A stretch of DNA of 64,000 nt, taken from the NCBI RefSeq assembly GCF_001594015.1, contig NZ_LTBC01000003.1:301687-365686 (forward strand), written 5' to 3'. The translations under genes were made by a program, and so were the position numbers. The DNA comes from Moorella mulderi DSM 14980. Lineage in GTDB: Bacteria > Bacillota > DSM-521 > Neomoorellales > Neomoorellaceae. The notes under the pieces are model-generated. The model saw only the letters and a program-made list of their open reading frames with translations. It was not told the origin of the DNA and searched no databases. Below are positions 36,496 through 45,742 of this stretch, one piece after another. Numbering within the stretch: position 1 is the stretch's first letter; every line of letters starts with the position of its first letter.

Positions 36496-36639
36496 AATCG
36501 TTTAAGCCCCCTAAAGTTTAATTACTTTAGTATAGATGTTAGTGAGTTAATTTTAATTTTCATGCCTCACTCCCCTTCTTTAAGGAAACTTTTTCTTGAC
36601 CGTTTATTTGATGCTTAATATCCTAAAGGCTTCTTGCTA

Positions 36640-37008
<369 letters not shown>

Positions 37009-37011
37009 TCC

Positions 37012-37884
37012 TTATTCAGAGGTTAATGAGGTACGCCTACCGGCTTCATCCCCCAACTCTACATATAAAGCCGTAGCATCATCGTGGGGGCTAAAGCGGG
37101 GGTACTGCAGGCATTCCAGGTCGTCCTGTTCTAGCTGCCGGAGCCGGCCGGCTAATTCAGAGAGGGAGCTTTTTTTCAGGTCCTGAAACAAATAGCTCCA
37201 GGTAGGATAAACATGAAAAGTGTCAACCAGCCTGGAGAAACCGTCTGTTGCTAAAATAAACTCACTGCTGTTTCCCAATTTAATCGTTCCTGTCAGGGCA
37301 TTCTTAATCGCTTCGGGGCTGCCATTGAAAATCCAGTACCCGCCAGGTGTGTTCATCAAGGACCGGTGCCGGCGCAAAATCGGGAGTATGGCCTGCCTGG
37401 CGGCGGCAGAAGTCAATCCTTCCGCCTGGAAACGCAATTTTTCTTTTATCGCCTTTGCATCAAGTTTTCTTATGGCATCATCGCTGATGACCCTTAATTC
37501 TTCACCGGATTTAAAAGCCAGGGTCACATCGCCGAGCAAGAAATATTCAAGAAAATCCTTGTTTACCCTTACCAGTGCTATACTGCAACTAGGAAATTCC
37601 CAGGGCTGCCGATTTTCATTGCCAGCCAACTCCCGCCTTACCGTCAAGGCAGCCATTCTCATTATTTCTGGCAAAGCGGCGTTTCGTTCCTTAATCCCGC
37701 TCCTTATAATGCCATCCACCTTATTTATCAACCAGCAAACTTCTGCGGCAGCATCTCCGGTATACGGTGTAACTAAAGCTGTGGCGCCATCCATTACCCA
37801 GAAAGCTTGAGCGTCATAACCGTACAGGTCTTCATTTATGTCGCTCCCGGCTAAAGAAATCGCTTCTAAACGTATTACTTTCAT
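37012..37884 (-). CDS. PP2C-type protein phosphatase
   Basis: 290 residues. NEDLYGYDAQAFWVMDGATAL (metal Asp and DG), LGDVTLAF, FILATDGFSRL and PHDDATALYVEL are the PP2C motifs in order, with all metal-binding Asp present. It starts at ATG 37884, touching the stop of the TPR gene. PP2C enzymes remove phosphate from Ser/Thr; the substrate, perhaps its TPR partner, is unknown. No kinase lies nearby. Confidence 0.8.
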   Translation of the reverse strand: MKVIRLEAISLAGSDINEDLYGYDAQAFWVMDGATALVTPYTGDAAAEVCWLINKVDGIIRSGIKERNAALPEIMRMAALTVRRELAGNENRQPWEFPSCSIALVRVNKDFLEYFLLGDVTLAFKSGEELRVISDDAIRKLDAKAIKEKLRFQAEGLTSAAARQAILPILRRHRSLMNTPGGYWIFNGSPEAIKNALTGTIKLGNSSEFILATDGFSRLVDTFHVYPTWSYLFQDLKKSSLSELAGRLRQLEQDDLECLQYPRFSPHDDATALYVELGDEAGRRTSLTSE

Positions 37885-38972
37885 TATTTAACCAGAACTC
37901 CTTTGAAGGCCAGAGAAACAAAAAACAAAATGAGGGCCAGGGCCAGTACTATTATAGTCCTAGACAGATATGCTCTGCCGTGTAATACTATACTTAACCC
38001 ACTATAAATGTACAATAAACTGCCGGTAAAAATTAATAGCAAAATCACTCCTTGCTCAAAGGTCAACCTGGAAACAAATTGAATACTGCCCACTGTAAAG
38101 GAAATAATGGCTGCAAACAAGCCTAAAAACTCCAAATTCTGCACCCGGAATTGTTTAAGCTGCTCCTCTGTTTCCTGCCTTGCTTTATTAATTTTTCCTT
38201 CCGCTTCAGCCAGCTTCTTATCAACCTGCCGGGAAAACTCCATTTGCCTTATTTTCCCTAAAATATCTTGATACCCGCTGTAGCGAATGGGGTAATCATG
38301 GGCTGTGGAGTCTTCCATATCTATCGCCTGCTCTACTGCTTCCCGGGCTTCCTTGAACATCCCTTTAAGAGCCAACAATCTCCCCCTGGTACTATAAAAT
38401 TTAGGATAGGTTGCCTCCAGCATAATGGCTTTATTAATGGCTTCCTCGGCCCTGTTTAAATTGGCTTCCGATTTTTCGATTTCCCCTTCATCCATCAAAT
38501 TAATTAAGGCTTCGGCCAGGCTGTGCTGGACGCCTGGATTTCCGGGCATCAGTTGAGCAGCCTGCTGAGCATAGTCTAACGCTGTTTTTAGGTCTTTGAT
38601 ACTGCCAGTACTTCTATAATAAAGGGATAAAACGTGGGGAAACATGGGATGATGACTGAAGCGGTGCCTATATTTCTCTATAATATCATGGACTTTTGTT
38701 ATGTCCCTCCTATGACGGTAATAGATATTCAGGGCAAAGAAGCAGGCGAAGGCTATCAGGTCTGCTTTTTCCTCTCCCGTCACTGGAGGCTTTTCGAGGA
38801 CTTCCGTTAGCAGGCCATTAATATCAGGTATTTTCTGGGCCATTTTAGTGAGATATAGTTCAAAGTTCCTGTCTGTTTCTGGAGGCAGGGCTGCCAGGAA
38901 CTCAAGCAAACGTTCCCTGCTTTTCTCTGTAATCAGTTTAGAGAGCATGTCCTCGTATAACTTCTTTGCCAA
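37884..38972 (-). CDS. TPR protein with a C-terminal membrane anchor
   Basis: 362 residues from TTG 38972. Several TPR-like helices (ALDYAQQAAQLMPGNPGVQH, NRAEEAINKAIMLEATYPKF), a coiled coil (KKLAEAEGKINKARQETEEQL) and three or four C-terminal membrane spans (FLGLFAAIISFTVGSIQF, GVILLLIFTGSLLYIYSGL, TIIVLALALILFFVSLAF). Its ribosome site GGGGGAGGTGG lies in the last codons of capD, so it is co-transcribed with it. It forms a two-gene cassette with the PP2C gene; the role is unknown. Confidence 0.7.
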   Translation of the reverse strand: MAKKLYEDMLSKLITEKSRERLLEFLAALPPETDRNFELYLTKMAQKIPDINGLLTEVLEKPPVTGEEKADLIAFACFFALNIYYRHRRDITKVHDIIEKYRHRFSHHPMFPHVLSLYYRSTGSIKDLKTALDYAQQAAQLMPGNPGVQHSLAEALINLMDEGEIEKSEANLNRAEEAINKAIMLEATYPKFYSTRGRLLALKGMFKEAREAVEQAIDMEDSTAHDYPIRYSGYQDILGKIRQMEFSRQVDKKLAEAEGKINKARQETEEQLKQFRVQNLEFLGLFAAIISFTVGSIQFVSRLTFEQGVILLLIFTGSLLYIYSGLSIVLHGRAYLSRTIIVLALALILFFVSLAFKGVLVK

Positions 38973-40872
38973 AGCTAACCACCTCCCCCACCTGCACGAG
39001 TTCCTGCCCCTTTTCTACCCGGAAGCCCGGCAGGACCAGGCGCAGCAGTTCTTCCACCCCGGCCATGTCGGCGCGCCAGCCGGGCTGGGAGACCAGCCAC
39101 AGGAAATGCTCCAGCCTGGCGGCATCGAATTCCTCGGGCCGGGCAATGAAAATCCGCTCATGGGAAGTGGCGTTGACCCCCTCCCCGGCCGTCAGGATCT
39201 CTTCATGGAGCTTCTCTCCGGGCCGGACGCCGGTAAAGACGATTTCAATATCTTTGCCGGGTTCGTAACCGGACAGGATAATCATGCTCCGCGCCAGGTC
39301 TACTATTTTCACCGGCTCACCCATGTCGAGGACAAAGATCTCCCCGCCCCGGACCAGGGCGCCGGCCTGGATGACCAGCTGCACCGCTTCGGGGATGGTC
39401 ATAAAGAAACGGGTCATCTCCGGGTGGGTTACCGTCACCGGGCCGCCGGCGGCAATCTGGCGCTGGAAAAGGGGCACGACGCTTCCCCGGCTGCCCAGGA
39501 CGTTACCAAAACGCACGGCCGCGAAACGGGTTTTGCTCCGCCGGGCCATTTCCTGGACCACCATCTCCGCCACCCGCTTGGACGCCCCCATGATACTGGT
39601 GGGATTGACGGCTTTATCCGTGGAAATCAGCACGAAAACCTTGCTGCGATGCTTATCGGCCGACCGGGCAACTACCCGCGTGCCCAGGACGTTATTCTTA
39701 ATAGCCTCGGCGGGGTTCATTTCCATCAGCGGCACGTGCTTGTGGGCGGCAGCATGGAAAACCACCGCCGGCTTATATTGCCGGAAAAGCTGGTCAACGG
39801 CAGCCTCGTCCTTCACATCTACAACAGCCTGGACGAGCTTGATATCCGGGAAATTGCGGCTTAACTCCTGGTGGATTTCATAAATGCTGTTCTCACCGTG
39901 GCCCAGCAAAATCAAGAGCCCGGGGCCGAAGCCGGCCACCTGGCGGCAGAGCTCCGACCCGATGGAACCGCCGGCGCCGGTCACCAGGACCACTTCCCCC
40001 GCCAGGTAACCGGCCATAGATTCCAGGTCCACCCGGACCGGCTCCCGGCCCAGGATGTCTTCAATCCTTACCTCGCGGATAGGATCGACCTTCACGGTGC
40101 CGTCCAGCAGGTCATAGATGCCCGGCAGGATGCGCAAAGCAGCGCCGGTACCGTGGCAGATCTCCACGATTTCCCTGATAACCCTGCCCCGCACGGAAGG
40201 CATGGCGATGACGATTTCTTCAATACCAAGCTCATCCACCAGGCGGGGTATATCATCCCTGGTGCCCAGGACCGGCAGGCCGAACAGGGTGCGGCCCTGC
40301 TTATTAGGATCGTCATCGACAAAGCCGACGGGGTGGGCCTCACTGCCGTAACCGTTGCTGCGGCTGCGGTATTCACGGGCCACCATAGCCCCGGCATCCC
40401 CGGCGCCGACGATCAGTACGGCCCGTCCACCATTGCGCGCCACAGGGAAGCGGTACTCGCGGAAAAGGCGCCAGGAAAGGCGGGAAAGGCCCACCAGTGA
40501 GACAATCAAGAGCGTCCACAGTACAAAAATGCTGCGCGGCAGGGGAAAGGTACCAGCGACCATGCGGAAATAGGCCAGGGAAACGGTGGCCATGGAGCCT
40601 GCCAGGGTAGCCGTGACGATAGCCAGCAGCTCGTTAATGCTGGCATACTGCCAGAGACGATTGTATAGCCGGAAAAAGTAAAAAGAAGCTATGTATATAC
40701 AGGTGGCAAAGGGCGCTATTCTTAAAGCATCGTTTATGTAGGCAGGTTTAATAACGCCATCAAAACGCAGCCAAAGGGCCAGAAATAAAGCCAGGTTTAT
40801 TAGCAAAGCATCTACTATCAGGAGAGAAAAAATTCGCACCCTTCGCCACTCTATTCTATTCATTATGCTCAC
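38938..40872 (-). CDS. capD: CapD/PglF-type UDP-sugar 4,6-dehydratase (membrane)
   Basis: 644 residues. Four N-terminal membrane spans (ALLINLALFLALWLRF and following), a first CoA-binding-like Rossmann domain (AVLIVGAGDAGAMVAREY), then the dehydratase SDR domain starting EVVLVTGAGGSIGSELC near residue 295, with RFGNVLGSRGSV and GASKRVAEM. It makes the UDP-4-keto-6-deoxy sugar used as the first saccharide of polysaccharide or glycan assembly, and pairs with the aminotransferase and sugar transferase upstream. Its last 15 residues after VQVG are not in the remnants, which stop there. The extension seems to come from readthrough into the cassette. Confidence 0.9.
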   Translation of the reverse strand: MSIMNRIEWRRVRIFSLLIVDALLINLALFLALWLRFDGVIKPAYINDALRIAPFATCIYIASFYFFRLYNRLWQYASINELLAIVTATLAGSMATVSLAYFRMVAGTFPLPRSIFVLWTLLIVSLVGLSRLSWRLFREYRFPVARNGGRAVLIVGAGDAGAMVAREYRSRSNGYGSEAHPVGFVDDDPNKQGRTLFGLPVLGTRDDIPRLVDELGIEEIVIAMPSVRGRVIREIVEICHGTGAALRILPGIYDLLDGTVKVDPIREVRIEDILGREPVRVDLESMAGYLAGEVVLVTGAGGSIGSELCRQVAGFGPGLLILLGHGENSIYEIHQELSRNFPDIKLVQAVVDVKDEAAVDQLFRQYKPAVVFHAAAHKHVPLMEMNPAEAIKNNVLGTRVVARSADKHRSKVFVLISTDKAVNPTSIMGASKRVAEMVVQEMARRSKTRFAAVRFGNVLGSRGSVVPLFQRQIAAGGPVTVTHPEMTRFFMTIPEAVQLVIQAGALVRGGEIFVLDMGEPVKIVDLARSMIILSGYEPGKDIEIVFTGVRPGEKLHEEILTAGEGVNATSHERIFIARPEEFDAARLEHFLWLVSQPGWRADMAGVEELLRLVLPGFRVEKGQELVQVGEVVSFGKEVIRGHAL

Positions 40873-40989
40873 CCCAAACCTTAACCTTCTATGACAGCTT
40901 TCTTCCTTCCTGGTCCCAATCAGTCTATTCTGTTTGCCAAAATGATCCGCCCCAATATTTCATGGAAATTGATTTTCTATCCTGCCGGG

Positions 40990-41625
40990 TCAGGCTGTAT
41001 GCGAATATTTCCCTGGCCCATCATACCTCCCGTGTCCAAGACAAATAATCGTTCGCAGGATAACCATCATATCGGTCCAAAGCGTGGCGCGAATGGCATA
41101 TTCCAGATTGAGTCTTATCTTTTCTGGCATAATCTCCTCAATATATGTACGCTCAGGGTCGTGTGAACAGGCTAACAGTTCGTTTTCGTAACGATAAGCA
41201 ATGGAGGCCGGATCGGTAATACCAGGTACTATTTCAAGCACTTTCCGCTGTTCGGGAGTATAAAGGGCCACGTACCTGGGCACTTCCGGCCGGGGCCCCA
41301 CCAGGCTCATTTGGCCCAGCATCACATTGATTAATTGGGGCAGCTCGTCTAGCTTGAACCGGCGCAGCCAGTACCCTACCCGGGTGACCCGCGGGTCCCG
41401 TCCCACAGTCAAAGGTTTTCCCCGCTTCTCCGCATCTACGACCATGGTGCGAAACTTCCAAATGCGGAAGGAACGGCCCTTATAGCCCACCCGCTCCTGG
41501 TGAAAGAACACCGGACCACCATCTTCAAGCTTGATGAGGAGAGCGATCAGCAAAAACAGCGGCCAGAGCACGGCCAGTCCCAGTATGCTCCAGAAAAGAT
41601 CAAAGAGCCGCTTCGACCATTTCAT
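40990..41625 (-). CDS. Undecaprenyl-phosphate sugar-1-phosphate transferase (WcaJ/PglC type)
   Basis: 211 residues. One N-terminal membrane segment (FWSILGLAVLWPLFLLIALLI), then KLEDGGPVFFHQERVGYKGR, FRTMVVDAEKRG and WLRRFKLDELPQLINVMLG, ending VPGITDPASI: the classic bacterial sugar transferase family. It attaches the first sugar phosphate to the lipid carrier at the inner membrane. Overlaps the aminotransferase by 4 bases. Confidence 0.9.
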   Translation of the reverse strand: MKWSKRLFDLFWSILGLAVLWPLFLLIALLIKLEDGGPVFFHQERVGYKGRSFRIWKFRTMVVDAEKRGKPLTVGRDPRVTRVGYWLRRFKLDELPQLINVMLGQMSLVGPRPEVPRYVALYTPEQRKVLEIVPGITDPASIAYRYENELLACSHDPERTYIEEIMPEKIRLNLEYAIRATLWTDMMVILRTIICLGHGRYDGPGKYSHTA

Positions 41626-42779
41626 CTTTTGTACGCCCTCACGACGTCCAGCACTGCCTCGATAACGTCAGCCACATCCTGATCCGACAGGCGTGGATTT
41701 AAAGGCAGGCTCAACATGCGCCGGTAGTTGCCGTAAGCCACTGGGAAATTATCCGGGCGATATCCATATTTATCCCTATAGTACGGGTGCAGGTGGATGG
41801 GGATAAAGTGCACCGAGGTGCCTATGTTGCGGGCCTTGAGTTCCTCAATGAACTGATCTCGCGTGATTCGGAGGGCCTCTAGACGCAGTCTTAGCACATA
41901 CAGGTGCCAGGCGTGCTCGACTTCCGGACGTTCAACAGGAAGCTCTAAAGCCTCGACATCCCTGAACGCCTGGTTATAAGTGGCTACTACTTCGCGCCGC
42001 CGTTGCTGAAAAACCGCCAGCTTATGTAATTGCCAGAGGCCCAGGGAAGCCTGGATATCGGTCATGTTATATTTAAAGCCAGGAAGCATCACTTCATAGT
42101 ACCAGCTCCCTCCTTTGTCGTAACGCTTCCAGGCATCCCGGCTCATCCCGTGGAGGCTGACGATGCGGGCCCGCTCCAGGAACTCGAGATCACCGGTAAG
42201 CATCCCACCTTCAGCCGTGGTCAGGTTCTTGGTGGCGTAGAAGCTGAAGGCTACCGGGTTGTTTCCCGAGCCGATATACCGGCCTTTGTACTTGGCCGGC
42301 AGGGCATGGGCGGCGTCCTCGATTACCACCAGGCCGTGGGCCTGTGCAATATTGTAGATGGAATCTAAATCAACCGGGTGACCTGCATAATGTACCGGTA
42401 TAATGACCCTGGTCCGTGAAGTAATGGCACCCTCCAGTTTTGCCGGGTCGATGTTAAGGGTATCAGGCTCTACATCCACCAGCACCGGCCGCGCCCCCAC
42501 ATGCTCGATTACGTTAACTGAGGCGGCGAAGGTCATGGGCGTAGTGATGACCTCGTCCCCGGGCCCAATGCCAAGGGTGACCAGTGCAGTATGCAGTGCC
42601 GCCGTACAGGAGTTGAGGGCCAGGGCGCCGGGAGCCCCCAGGTAGACCGCGAATTCCTGCTCGAACCGCCGGGCCTTGGGACCGGTGGTGATCCAATCGG
42701 AGCGTAGTGTATCTACAACCTCCTGAATTTCTTCCTCCCCTATTGTTGGGGGTGAAAACGGGAGAAAGGTGCTACGCAT
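41622..42779 (-). CDS. DegT/DnrJ/EryC1-family sugar aminotransferase
   Basis: About 385 residues from ATG 42779 behind GGAGG; the frame open to 42890 is spurious. LALNSCTAALHTAL, VIEDAAHALPA and FSFYATKNLTTAEGGM (PLP lysine in ATKN) are diagnostic. It transfers an amino group to the 4-keto sugar made by CapD, giving UDP-4-amino sugar. C-terminal FIPIHLHPYYRDKYGY is typical of the family. Confidence 0.9.
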   Translation of the reverse strand: MRSTFLPFSPPTIGEEEIQEVVDTLRSDWITTGPKARRFEQEFAVYLGAPGALALNSCTAALHTALVTLGIGPGDEVITTPMTFAASVNVIEHVGARPVLVDVEPDTLNIDPAKLEGAITSRTRVIIPVHYAGHPVDLDSIYNIAQAHGLVVIEDAAHALPAKYKGRYIGSGNNPVAFSFYATKNLTTAEGGMLTGDLEFLERARIVSLHGMSRDAWKRYDKGGSWYYEVMLPGFKYNMTDIQASLGLWQLHKLAVFQQRRREVVATYNQAFRDVEALELPVERPEVEHAWHLYVLRLRLEALRITRDQFIEELKARNIGTSVHFIPIHLHPYYRDKYGYRPDNFPVAYGNYRRMLSLPLNPRLSDQDVADVIEAVLDVVRAYKR

Positions 42780-42822
42780 CTTTCTTAGCCTCCTTGAGCT
42801 TCCGTTACCTTCCGCATCGCTA

Positions 42823-42921
42823 TCAAATGAAGAGGTTACCTGGGCTGAAGTAGGAGTACTGGTCGGCCGGAAGCCGTTTCCGGTAGGCATAGCGTTCTTT
42901 TATCTGTTCGATTTCACACAT
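42823..42921 (-). pseudogene. 5' fragment of a methyltransferase-like gene
   Basis: ATG 42921 opens MCEIEQIKERYAYRKRLPA then DQYSYFSPGNLF and two stops. The pattern (helix, Arg-rich, YSxFxP) resembles the start of a class I SAM methyltransferase. Only about 32 codons remain. Confidence 0.35.
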
Positions 42922-43190
42922 GGCTTCAGGCCTCCCTTGGCATCAAGCACTCCTAGCCAGCGCCCTACCACAGTAGTCCAGTTTAGATTGTCCTCCAAGT
43001 ACCTGAGCCCATGAGCCCCCACTCATATACTTTACTAGATTGTCCAGCAGGTAACGAATGGCCTAAGCCAGGGCTACCAAGGAATTACAAGGCCTGCCTG
43101 TACCTACTTCACTATAGTGGACTCCACTTCGGCCGCTATAGATAATCGGCAGTTTGTCGTGCAAATCGGGAGTGTAATGCAACGGTTTTT
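42900..43190 (-). pseudogene. Remnant of a glycosyltransferase 3' end
   Basis: A clear coding patch (HGLRYLEDNLNWTTVVGRW then LGVLDAKGG) has the wording of a GT4 glycosyltransferase C-terminus; upstream it breaks into several frames. It fills the otherwise empty 310-base gap between the aminotransferase and the next glycosyltransferase. Confidence 0.5.
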
Positions 43191-43201
43191 AACATCTAGT
43201 T

Positions 43202-44422
43202 TTATTTAGATATAAGCTTTGCTTCTAAATCAGCGAGCCAGCTTTTCACAATCGAACTCCATGAGTATTCCCTTTGAACAAGATTGAATCCGTTATTACC
43301 AAGATTTTTAGCCATTTCGTAGTCATCTGCCAACCTTTCCACCGCCCGAGCAAGTTCATCGGGGTCTTCAGGGGGAACAACGATGCCACAAGCTGCATTT
43401 TTTACAATATTAGCACCTTCGCCTTCACCACTATAAACAAGTGGTAATCCGCATGCCATTGCCGGAAAAATCTTTGCGGGTCGCGAAAGAAAACCTTTTT
43501 TGTAAGTGGAAATAGCCGCATATGCCTTCCCATAAAGAGACGCAACTTCCTCGATTGGCACCGGGGCCTTGAATTCAATATTTGTTAGATTATGTTCAAG
43601 GCAAAATGCAACAACCTCCCTTTTCTGCGAACCGTCGCCAACAAGCAAAAATTTAATGTCATTGCGCCTTCTCTGAAGCCTTGCCGCAGCTTGAGCAATC
43701 ACTATCGGCCAGTTATAGATGCCATGATTCCCGGCATAAACAAATAGCTTTTGCCCTTCATCAATACCACCCTTACGAATACTAGGTCCCTGATAAGAAA
43801 AAAGGGTAGTATCAACACCATTCGGCAAAAAAAGCAGCTTGTCTTCAGGAATACCATAATTTTGTTTAATATCGTTGATGATTCCCTGGGTTACCCCATT
43901 TACAAAATCCGCTTTTGAAAAGGTAAATGAATTGATTAATTTAAGAAGCCGCGAAACCATACCCGGCTTGAGAAGTCCTGAGCTGAGAAGCCAGTCGGGC
44001 CACAAATCAGATACGTTAACGATTAATTTCGCACCGCTAAACGGCAAGGCTATGCGTGCCCCAAAACTAACAGTTGGAGGAGGAACTTCGGCTATGATTA
44101 AGTCTACTTTTCTCGCAAGGAGTATGAAAACCGGGAAGGTTGAAACAATAAAGTATAGATAACTAAAAATCCGCCCCAGTCCTACCTCCCTGGCAGGGTG
44201 AAACCAGCACCTGTGGACCCGGACCCCATCAATTTGTTCACAGCAATAAAACTTGCCGCGATAAGCCGGATAAATTTGGCCCTTTGGATAGTTAGGCATC
44301 CCCGTAACCACACAGACATGGTAGCCTTGCCTGACAAGTTCCCTTGCAACAGAATGCAGCCTGATGGCGGTTGCCCCTATTTCGGGGACATAATACTGGG
44401 TCCAGATAAGAAATTTTTTCAT
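43202..44422 (-). CDS. Glycosyltransferase family 4 (WcaI/WbuB-like)
   Basis: About 406 residues from ATG 44422. N-terminus KFLIWTQYYVPEIGATAIRLHSVA and DLWPDWLLSSGLLKP are typical of WbuB/WcaI-like enzymes; FVYAGNHGIYNW and FPAMACGLPLVYSGEGEGA form the GT-B C-domain with the sugar-nucleotide E-x7-E region. Adds a sugar to the lipid-linked repeat unit in the cytoplasm. Lies three bases before the UDP-sugar dehydrogenase gene end. Confidence 0.85.
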   Translation of the reverse strand: MKKFLIWTQYYVPEIGATAIRLHSVARELVRQGYHVCVVTGMPNYPKGQIYPAYRGKFYCCEQIDGVRVHRCWFHPAREVGLGRIFSYLYFIVSTFPVFILLARKVDLIIAEVPPPTVSFGARIALPFSGAKLIVNVSDLWPDWLLSSGLLKPGMVSRLLKLINSFTFSKADFVNGVTQGIINDIKQNYGIPEDKLLFLPNGVDTTLFSYQGPSIRKGGIDEGQKLFVYAGNHGIYNWPIVIAQAAARLQRRRNDIKFLLVGDGSQKREVVAFCLEHNLTNIEFKAPVPIEEVASLYGKAYAAISTYKKGFLSRPAKIFPAMACGLPLVYSGEGEGANIVKNAACGIVVPPEDPDELARAVERLADDYEMAKNLGNNGFNLVQREYSWSSIVKSWLADLEAKLISK

Positions 44423-44440
44423 AAGAGTTTTCACCAATAG

Positions 44441-45742
44441 CTAAAAATTTCCGGGGCGGCCAAAGCCGCAGTAGCGGTAACCCAAACCCACGAGTCTCCT
44501 TGCATCTAGCGCATTTCGCCCATCCACGACTAGGAAAGGTTCGCGCATCAGCCTCTTTACCCTTTCCCAGTCTAGATTCACTAACTGGGGCCATTCAGTG
44601 GCAAGGAGAAATGCCTGAGCCCCAACTAACACTTCATAAGGATCGGCTGAAAGTTTTACGCAAGATGGCAAAAGAGGATAGGCGTTTTTCAACGCAAGGG
44701 GATCAGTAGCAGCCACAGCCGCCCCTTCATCTACCAGGTATTTAATAATATCAAGGGCGGGAGCTTCCCTGACGTCATCGGTACCTGGCTTGAAGGCCAA
44801 TCCTAAAACAGCAATTTTTTTACCAGCTAGATTACCAATCTCCTTATGTAACTTTCTTACGGCAAGAATTCGTTGTTTTGAATTTACCTCAATCACAGCC
44901 TTCAACAGATTAAAGCTATAACCATTGAAGGATGAGATATAATCTAATCCCTTAGTATCTTTTGGGAAACATGATCCGCCATATCCTAACCCGGCCTGCA
45001 AAAAGTGTGGACCTATACGCTTATCCATTCCCACTGCTGATGCTACCAACTTGATATCTGCGCCAACCAATTCGCATAGATTTGCAACTTCATTAATAAA
45101 TGAAATTTTTGTTGCTAAGAAAGCATTTGATGCATATTTTACCATCTCTGCGCTAGTAACGTCCATGGTAACTTTCGGGGCATCAATATCACTATAAAGC
45201 TCTAGCACTTCTTCAGCCGTAACAGGGTCATCACTACCGACGACAATTCGATCTGGATGGTACCAATCCCACACCGCCTTCCCTTCCCGAAGGAACTCGG
45301 GATTAGATACATAGCGAATGGGTACGCATGCCTTGCTAAAAAACCGTTCGATAAGATATTTACCTGTTCCTGGGGGAACTGTGCTTTTCATTACAACTAC
45401 GAGGGGGTGGTCCGCAGTTTCTGAAATTGTTTGAGCTACCTCGTATACTTGCGCAAGGTCTACCCTGCCATCGGCAAGTGATGGTGTTCCGACCGCTATC
45501 ATTATGAAATCTACCCCGGGAAGAACGTCTCGCAGGTCCTCTGAAAAAAATAAGCGAGAGGAATTAACACCCTGTCGGAAAAGCTCCTCCAACCCTTCCT
45601 CATAGATCGGGAGTACACCACGCTGAAGCTTCTCAAGCTTACCGATATTCTTTTCTACAGTAATCACCTTATGCCCAGAATGTGCTAGGCAGCATGCAGC
45701 AACTAGCCCCACATATCCACTTCCAATAATGACTAATTCCAT
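44441..45742 (-). CDS. UDP-glucose/UDP-sugar 6-dehydrogenase
   Basis: 433 residues. MELVIIGSGYVGLVAACCLA (NAD site), VKYASNAFLATKISFINE (catalytic Lys region), GYGGSCFPKDTKGL (catalytic Cys) and AVLGLAFKPGTDDVREA are all present. It oxidises UDP-glucose or a similar sugar to the uronic acid. The acid would be built into the polysaccharide. A gene of normal length in the middle of the operon. Confidence 0.95.
   Translation of the reverse strand: MELVIIGSGYVGLVAACCLAHSGHKVITVEKNIGKLEKLQRGVLPIYEEGLEELFRQGVNSSRLFFSEDLRDVLPGVDFIMIAVGTPSLADGRVDLAQVYEVAQTISETADHPLVVVMKSTVPPGTGKYLIERFFSKACVPIRYVSNPEFLREGKAVWDWYHPDRIVVGSDDPVTAEEVLELYSDIDAPKVTMDVTSAEMVKYASNAFLATKISFINEVANLCELVGADIKLVASAVGMDKRIGPHFLQAGLGYGGSCFPKDTKGLDYISSFNGYSFNLLKAVIEVNSKQRILAVRKLHKEIGNLAGKKIAVLGLAFKPGTDDVREAPALDIIKYLVDEGAAVAATDPLALKNAYPLLPSCVKLSADPYEVLVGAQAFLLATEWPQLVNLDWERVKRLMREPFLVVDGRNALDARRLVGLGYRYCGFGRPGNF

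Noticed and set aside
39284..40500. Plus-strand ORFs opposite capD
   Set aside because: Shadows of the capD reading frame; no family resemblance.
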